From: Streptomyces sp. CB02400
GTDB taxonomy: Bacteria > Actinomycetota > Actinomycetes > Streptomycetales > Streptomycetaceae
Direction of reading: 5' to 3'
DNA length: 64,000 nucleotides
Assembly (NCBI RefSeq): GCF_001905725.1
Contig: NZ_LIWB01000017.1
Location: forward strand, 51,892-115,891
The stretch's first letter is position 1, and each line of letters opens with the position of its first letter. The position numbers and the translations under genes are program-made. Below the pieces are notes generated by a model. The model made no database searches. It worked only from the letters and a program-made list of their open reading frames with translations, and was not told the DNA's origin. Shown here in pieces: positions 59,111-64,000 of this stretch.

Positions 59111-59262
59111 GTCCCGTTCTCCGCGGGCAGTCGTGCCGCTGGGGCGGCACGGGTGGGCGCGACGGCACCCCGCGAGCACCGGGCCGCGCGACCACCCCCG
59201 CCCCGCACCCACACCGTGCACCCCATGAGCGCCGGTCCGCAGGACCACCCCGCGCACCGGGA
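59111..59262. repeat. Dispersed intergenic repeat, second locus (unfilled form)
   Basis: CCGCGGGCAGTCGTGCC (59121-59137) and GGGGCGGCACGGGTGGGCG (59141-59159) match 37911-37982 without the 36-bp insert. Two 53-bp units (from 59165 and 59218) belong to the same family as the four-unit array at 38062-38275. A hairpin CACCGG-GAAAA-CCGGTG follows at 59254. The LuxR-family gene starts at 59295. Confidence 0.75.
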
Positions 59263-59294
59263 AAACCGGTGACCCGTTGCCGGAAGGGCATGAC

Positions 59295-62200
59295 ATGCTC
59301 AGGACCGTGGAGACCAAGTCCGTCAGTCCCGTGTTCGTGGGCCGCAGCACCGAGCTCGACACACTGAACACCGCCCTCACCCGAGCCACCACCGAGCCCC
59401 AGGCCCTGCTCGTCGCAGGCGAGGCCGGTGTGGGGAAGACCCGCCTCGTGGAGGAGTTCGCCGCCGCGGCCCGCCGCCGAGGCGCGATCGTCGCCCTCGG
59501 TGGCTGCGTGGAGATCGGCGCCGACGGACTCCCCTTCGCCCCCTTCTCCACCGCCCTGCGCCAACTCCGCCGCGAACTGCCCGACCAGCTCGCCGCCGCC
59601 GCCCTGGGCCAGGAGGAGGAACTCGCCCGCCTGCTCCCCGAGATCGGCACCGCCGCCCGCGAGGCCCGCCGCGACGAACAGGGCATGGCCCGCCTCTTCG
59701 AGCTCACCGCCCGCCTGCTGGAGCGCGTCGCCGCCGACCACACCGTCGTCCTCGCCCTGGAGGACCTGCACTGGGCCGACGCCTCCACCCGCCACCTGCT
59801 CGCCTACCTCTTCCGCACCCTGCGCACCGGTCGCCTCGTCGTCCTCGCCACCTACCGCTCCGACGACATCCACCGCCGCCACCCCCTGCGCCCCCTCCTC
59901 GCCGAACTCGACCGGCTCCGCACGGTCCAGCGCGTCGAACTCGGCCGCTTCAACCGCGAGGAGGTCGGCCGGCAGATAGCCGGCATCATCGCCCGCGAAC
60001 CCGACCCCGACCGCGTCGACGACATCTTCGAACGCTCCGACGGCAACGCCTTCTTCGTCGAGGAACTCGCCGTCGCCTCCGACGAGGGCTGCTGCACCGG
60101 CCTCACCGACTCCCTGCGCGACCTCCTCCTCGTCAGGGTCGAGGGCCTGCCGGAGAGCGCCCAGCGGGTCGCCCGGATCGTCGCCGAGGGCGGCTCCACC
60201 GTCGAGGACCGGCTGCTGGCCGCCGTCGCCCGGCTCACCGAGGACGACCTCATCGAGGCCCTGCGGGCCGGCGTCAACGCCAGCATCCTCACCCCCGCAC
60301 CCGACCGCGACGGCTACCGCTTCCGCCACTCCCTGGTCCGCGAGGCCGTCAGCGACGACCTGCTGCCCGGCGAACGCTCCCGTCTCAACCGCCGCTACGC
60401 CGAGGCCCTGGAGGCCGACCCCACCCTGGTCCCCGCCGACGAGCGGGTGACCCGCCTGGCCAGCTACTGGTACCACGCCCACGACGCGGCCAAGGCCCTG
60501 CCCGCCGTCCTCGACGCCTCCGTCGAAGCCCGCCGGCGCCACGCCTACTCCGAGCAACTGGGCCTGCTGGACCGGGCGATGGAGCTGTGGGACGCCGTCC
60601 CCGACACCGTACGGGACACCCTGCGCCCCCTCGACTACGCCGAGGTCTACCCTCCTCCCCCACTGCCTGAAGGGCGTGGGGGCACCCCCAGCGGCTGCGA
60701 CCCCGAGACGACGCCGCTGCGCTACCTCGACCTGATGGCGGAGGCCGCCGTCGCCGGACGCCTCTGCGGGGAACGCGAACGCTCGATGAAGATCACCAAG
60801 CGGGCGCTGCGCCTCCTCGACGAGGATCCGGACCCCCTGCGCGCCGCCTGGTTCTGGGTGCAGCGCTCCCGGCTCACCCAGGCCCTCGCCCGCGGCGACG
60901 GCTGGGCCGAACTCGGCACCGCCCAGGACCTGGTGCGCGGACTGCCCCCGTCCGAGGTGCACGCCGAGGTCCTCGCCTCCGCCGCCAGCTGGTCCATGCT
61001 GCACGACCCCGGCCCGGACGCCATGGCCGCCGCCGAACGCGCCGTCGAGTACGCCCGCATGGTCGGCGCCCACGACATCGAGCTCAACGCCCGGCTCACC
61101 CTCGGCGGCCTCATGGTCGACGCCGGTGACATCGACACCGGGCTCGCCGAGATGTATGAGGTCAAGGACCGGGCGACCGAACTGGGCATGGACATGGTGG
61201 TGGCCCGCGCCCATGTGAACCTCCCGTCTGTCCTGGAAGGCGTCGGCCGCTCCGAGGAGGCCGCCGGACTCCTCCACGAAGGCGTCCACGTCACCCGCAG
61301 GCTCGGACTGCTGGACTCCGAGGGCTGGGTGTGGGGCAACCTCGCCGAGTCCCTCCACACCCTCGGCCGCTGGGACGAGGCGGCCCGCGCCGCGGCCAAC
61401 GCCCAGCGTCTCGAACAGAGCGCCAAGCCCCGCGCCGGGGGCTCGATGCGCCTGGCGTATCTCGCGTACGACCGCGGGGACATGGCCGAGGCGGCCCGCC
61501 GGCTCGCCGACGCCCGCACCTTCTTCGGCACCCACGACCCGATGCCGCAGTACGCCCTCCCCATGAAGTGGGTCGCCATCGGTATCGCCGCCGCAGAGGA
61601 CCGCCTCCCCGACGCCCGCGCCGAGTTGCTGGCCGCCCTCGACACCGGCCTCCCGCCCGGCACCCAGCGCTACGGCTGGCCCCTGCTGCTCGCCGCCACC
61701 ACCGCGGAGGCCGACGCCCACGGCGCACCGGCGACCGAGCCCGGCCGCCCGGAGATCCTGGACCGGATCCGCGCGGCGGCCAGGACCCTGGCGACCGGCG
61801 TGCCCGTATGGCAGGCGTACGACCTGTGGCTGCGCGCCGAGCTGCTGCGCGCCGAGGGCAGGACCGCGCCGGACGCGTGGTCCGCGGCCGTCGCGGCGGT
61901 CGAGCCACTGGAACGGCCCTACGACCTCGCACGCGTCCGGTTCCGGCTCGCCGAGGCGCTGCTCGCCACCGGCGCGGGCGACGACGAGCGCGCCCGCGCC
62001 ACGGAACTGCTGCGGCTGGTGACCGCCGTCGCCGACCACCTCGGCGCCGCACCGCTGGCCCGGTCCGCCACGCTGCTGGCGCAGCGCGCCCGCCTCGCAC
62101 TGCCCTCCGCCACCCGCGAGCCGGCCCCCGCCGCCCCGGCCGACACGCTCGGCCTCACCAGCCGCGAGCACGACGTCCTGCGCCTGGTGGCCGCCGGCCA

Positions 62201-62372
62201 CACCAACCGCCGTATCGCCGAGGCACTCTTCATCTCCCCGAAGACGGCCAGCGTCCACGTCTCCAACATCCTCGCCAAGCTGGGCGTCTCCGGCCGCGGG
62301 GAGGCGGCGGCGGTGGCGCACCGGCTCGGTCTGTTCGCGGCGCAGACGGATGAACGGCTGGCGGCGGGATAA
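59295..62372 (+). CDS. Large ATP-binding LuxR-family (LAL) regulator
   Basis: 1,025 aa. ATG at 59295 is preferred because GGAAGGG stands 7 nt upstream; TTG 59277 lacks a site. N-terminal AAA ATPase (15-260): Walker A LLVAGEAGVGKTRLVEEF, Walker B VVLALEDLHWADASTR. A long TPR-like sensor region follows, then a C-terminal LuxR helix-turn-helix (about 955-1015): GLTSREHDVLRLVAAGHTNR, RIAEALFISPKTASVHVSNI. Residues about 453-467 (PPPPLPEGRGGTPSG) are encoded by an in-frame copy of the window's palindromic repeat. Targets are unknown. Confidence 0.92.
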   Translation: MLRTVETKSVSPVFVGRSTELDTLNTALTRATTEPQALLVAGEAGVGKTRLVEEFAAAARRRGAIVALGGCVEIGADGLPFAPFSTALRQLRRELPDQLAAAALGQEEELARLLPEIGTAAREARRDEQGMARLFELTARLLERVAADHTVVLALEDLHWADASTRHLLAYLFRTLRTGRLVVLATYRSDDIHRRHPLRPLLAELDRLRTVQRVELGRFNREEVGRQIAGIIAREPDPDRVDDIFERSDGNAFFVEELAVASDEGCCTGLTDSLRDLLLVRVEGLPESAQRVARIVAEGGSTVEDRLLAAVARLTEDDLIEALRAGVNASILTPAPDRDGYRFRHSLVREAVSDDLLPGERSRLNRRYAEALEADPTLVPADERVTRLASYWYHAHDAAKALPAVLDASVEARRRHAYSEQLGLLDRAMELWDAVPDTVRDTLRPLDYAEVYPPPPLPEGRGGTPSGCDPETTPLRYLDLMAEAAVAGRLCGERERSMKITKRALRLLDEDPDPLRAAWFWVQRSRLTQALARGDGWAELGTAQDLVRGLPPSEVHAEVLASAASWSMLHDPGPDAMAAAERAVEYARMVGAHDIELNARLTLGGLMVDAGDIDTGLAEMYEVKDRATELGMDMVVARAHVNLPSVLEGVGRSEEAAGLLHEGVHVTRRLGLLDSEGWVWGNLAESLHTLGRWDEAARAAANAQRLEQSAKPRAGGSMRLAYLAYDRGDMAEAARRLADARTFFGTHDPMPQYALPMKWVAIGIAAAEDRLPDARAELLAALDTGLPPGTQRYGWPLLLAATTAEADAHGAPATEPGRPEILDRIRAAARTLATGVPVWQAYDLWLRAELLRAEGRTAPDAWSAAVAAVEPLERPYDLARVRFRLAEALLATGAGDDERARATELLRLVTAVADHLGAAPLARSATLLAQRARLALPSATREPAPAAPADTLGLTSREHDVLRLVAAGHTNRRIAEALFISPKTASVHVSNILAKLGVSGRGEAAAVAHRLGLFAAQTDERLAAG
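60656..60690 (+). repeat. Palindromic mini-element inside the LAL coding sequence
   Basis: TCCCCCACTGCCTGAAGGGC followed by GTGGGGGCACCCCCA is 35 bp and matches the intergenic elements at 37928-37963 (+), 23734-23772 (-) and 31676-31715 (-). The surrounding protein reads ...DYAEVYP then ...GCDPETTPLRYLDL, so the insert leaves the frame intact. Confidence 0.85.
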
Positions 62373-62409
62373 TGGGTGTGCGATCCATTCGTCCCTGGGG
62401 AGGGGAGCG

Positions 62410-62598
62410 ATGTTCAACGCTTTCGAGGAACTGTTCGCCCCCGGCCGTAAACACACCCGCGACGAGCAGAACCGTCTGGAGCTGACCCGGGAGGACGTCG
62501 GCGACGCCGACCCCGGACGCGGGCCGATAGACCTCGCGTCCGGAAAGGTCACCGTGCGCCCGCCGGCCGCCCCGGAGGAGGAACCCGACGAGACATGA
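62410..62598 (+). CDS. DUF6191-type small protein
   Basis: 62 aa; ATG at 62410 after GAGGGGAG. MFNAFEELFAPGRKHTRDEQ, NRLELTREDVGDADPGRGPI, DLASGKVTVRPP is typical of the streptomycete DUF6191 family. It is acidic and soluble, with no known function, and lies 37 nt after the LAL gene. Confidence 0.85.
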   Translation: MFNAFEELFAPGRKHTRDEQNRLELTREDVGDADPGRGPIDLASGKVTVRPPAAPEEEPDET

Positions 62599-62605
62599 GC
62601 GCCGC

Positions 62606-63772
62606 CTAGCTCACTTCCAGCTCCAGGATCCGGTCGTCGCCCTCCTTCGGGCTGCCGCGGCCGTCCGTGTTGCTGGTGACCAGCCAGAGCTTGTTGCCGC
62701 CCGCCGGGGCCACCGTGCGCAGGCGGCCGTACTCGTCCTCCAGGAAGGACTCCGGGTCCGCCGAGGCCTCCGTGCCCTTCAGAGGTATGCGCCACAGCCG
62801 CTCGCCGCCCAGGCCGGCCATCCAGATCGATCCCTCGGCGTAGGCGATACCGCTGGGGGAGGCCTCGTCCGTGGTCCACTGGTCGACCGGGTTGTGGAAG
62901 CCGCCGTCGTCCGACTCGCCCTCCGCCTCCGGCCAGCCGTAGTTGTCACCGGGCTTGATCGCGTTCAGCTCGTCCCAGGTGTCCTGGCCGAACTCCGAGG
63001 CGAACAGCCGCTGTTTGGCGTCCCAGGCCAGCCCCTGCACATTGCGGTGGCCGTACGAGTACACCGCGGAGTCGGGGAACGGGTTGCCCGGGGCCGGCTC
63101 GCCCTCCGGGGTCAGCCGCAGGATCTTGCCGCCCAGGGACTCCTTGTCCTGGGACAGGCCCGTGTCACCGCTCTCGCCCGTGCCCGCGTACAGCATCTTG
63201 TCCGGGCCGAAGGCGATCCGGCCGCCGTTGTGGATCTCGCCCTTGGGGATGCCCCGGAAGACCGTGTCCGGCGCGCCGAGCTGCTCACCGGCCGGCTTCT
63301 CCTCGTCGTAGATCATGCGGACGATGCGGTTGTCGGAGGCCGAGGTGAAGTACGCGTAGATCATGCGGTCCGAGGCGTACTCGGGGGAGAGGGCGATGCC
63401 GAGCAGGCCGCCCTCGCCGGACGGCGACACCCCGGGCACCTCGCCCAGCTCGGTCTTCTCACCGGTCCTGCCGTCGACCCGGGTGACCGTCGCCTCGTCC
63501 CGGGAGGAGACCAGCAGGTCGCCGTCGGCCAGCGGGGCCAGGCCCCAGGGGGTGCTCAGGCCCGTGGTCACCGTGCGCACCACCTTCACCGAGCCCTTCG
63601 CGGGCGGCGTCTCCTCCGCGCTCCCCTCCGGCGACGACGACCTCGTCGCCGTATCGCTCGGGGTGGCGCCGGCGTCCGAGCCGCCCGGCGGTCCCCCGTC
63701 GTCGGAGGAGCAGCCGGCGGTCAGCAGGAGCGCGGCGGCGGCCAGTACGGCCGTCACGGCTCGTCGTTGCAC
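62606..63772 (-). CDS. PQQ-dependent sugar dehydrogenase-like lipoprotein (GSDH family)
   Basis: 388 aa. Signal and lipobox: MQRRAVTAVLAAAALLLTAG then CSSDD. A Ser/Pro/Thr linker precedes the six-bladed propeller: GLSTPWGLAPLADGDLLVSS, GEGGLLGIALSPEYAS, IHNGGRIAFGPDKMLYAGTG, YSYGHRNVQGLAWDAK, SEFGQDTWDELNAIKPGDNY, GWPEAEG. These are glucose/sorbosone dehydrogenase family motifs, with the His in GHRNVQG near the active site. It acts outside the membrane. PQQ synthesis genes are not in the window, so the cofactor and substrate remain open. Confidence 0.88.
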   Translation of the reverse strand: MQRRAVTAVLAAAALLLTAGCSSDDGGPPGGSDAGATPSDTATRSSSPEGSAEETPPAKGSVKVVRTVTTGLSTPWGLAPLADGDLLVSSRDEATVTRVDGRTGEKTELGEVPGVSPSGEGGLLGIALSPEYASDRMIYAYFTSASDNRIVRMIYDEEKPAGEQLGAPDTVFRGIPKGEIHNGGRIAFGPDKMLYAGTGESGDTGLSQDKESLGGKILRLTPEGEPAPGNPFPDSAVYSYGHRNVQGLAWDAKQRLFASEFGQDTWDELNAIKPGDNYGWPEAEGESDDGGFHNPVDQWTTDEASPSGIAYAEGSIWMAGLGGERLWRIPLKGTEASADPESFLEDEYGRLRTVAPAGGNKLWLVTSNTDGRGSPKEGDDRILELEVS

Positions 63773-63882
63773 GATCTCGTCCCTTCGACGCGGCGGGTCC
63801 TACCTGTCATACACCGCTCGTGCCTCCGAAGTTCCCGATCGCGGAACCCCGAACCGCGAGATCGCCGCCGCCGGCCCCTCGA

Positions 63883-64000
63883 TCAGTCCCACGACCCCTG
63901 CGCCGCGGGCAGCTCCGCGATCTCCGCGAGGTCGCGTTCCGTCAGGCGCAGGTCCACCGCGGCCGCGTTCTCCACGACCCACCGCTCCCGCTTGGTGCCG
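63883..64000 (-). CDS. Aldo/keto reductase, C-terminal fragment (runs off window)
   Basis: Only the last 38 residues are visible (minus strand): GTKRERWVVENAAAVDLRLT, ERDLAEIAELPAAQGSWD, stop at 63883. The GTKR...EN...LT..DLAEI pattern is the NADPH-binding C-terminal end of aldo/keto reductases. The start and catalytic Tyr lie beyond base 64000. Confidence 0.7.
   Translation of the reverse strand, partial: GTKRERWVVENAAAVDLRLTERDLAEIAELPAAQGSWD

Noticed and set aside
58788-62879. 1,363-codon open frame on the minus strand
   Set aside because: It is the antisense shadow of the LAL gene. Its Gly/Arg/Ala-rich sequence has no domain, while the plus strand has clear Walker and LuxR motifs.

Overview
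The window is high-GC actinobacterial chromosome, almost certainly Streptomyces. Codon third positions are strongly G/C, GTG starts are common, and TTA codons are nearly absent. The gene order sdaA-glyA-gcvH-gcvT, dipeptide-type ABC transporter, cysteine desulfurase-mnmA-ligA-GGDEF/EAL-gatCAB resembles the conserved core of Streptomyces chromosomes (established knowledge; no search was run).

Layout. 1-7631: right end of a type VII secretion (T7SS)-type effector locus. It holds the last ~1,895 residues of a giant multidomain protein with an OTU-like Cys/His pair and a caspase-like His/Cys module repeated as degenerate copies, then an SseB-like T7SS-associated protein, then a DUF6236-like gene split by one extra G. 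7660-12415 (minus): glycine/serine catabolism (gcvT, gcvH, glyA, sdaA) behind a tandem glycine riboswitch. 12644-15223: P-loop protein and two SseB-family proteins. 15625-21989: five-gene dipeptide/oligopeptide ABC importer whose last ATPase carries a ~180-residue repetitive Ala/Glu/Lys tail, closed by a strong terminator. 22136-35029: housekeeping and small genes (TRIC-like channel, thioesterase, TetR with its operators, two small membrane proteins, cysteine desulfurase, amidase, mnmA, hydrolase, DUF427, methyltransferase, LOG protein, SDR, MetE-like protein, ligA). 35290-37575: membrane GGDEF-EAL protein with a TTA codon. 38418-41983: gatC-gatA-(79-aa protein)-gatB. 42050-46886: methyltransferase, MMPL transporter, GNAT and small membrane proteins.

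46935-57903 is an accessory sugar-acid block. A minus-strand arm (2-hydroxyacid dehydrogenase, glucarate dehydratase, 2-hydroxyacid dehydrogenase, 5-dehydro-4-deoxyglucarate dehydratase) diverges from a plus-strand arm (SBP, two permeases, two ATPases, TauE/SafE permease). Both arms carry a shared TGTAGACAGCC motif, so they probably form one regulon that imports a sugar acid and breaks it down toward 2-oxoglutarate semialdehyde. The block ends at an intact-looking IS5-family element (57913-58777, target duplication TAA). Core-like genes resume after it: a small protein, a large ATP-binding LuxR regulator, DUF6191, a lipoprotein sugar dehydrogenase and the end of an aldo/keto reductase.

The intergenic regions carry several dispersed repeat families. 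One ~36-bp palindromic element has left paired filled and unfilled sites at two loci and also sits in frame inside the LuxR-family regulator gene. No rRNA, tRNA or CRISPR was found.
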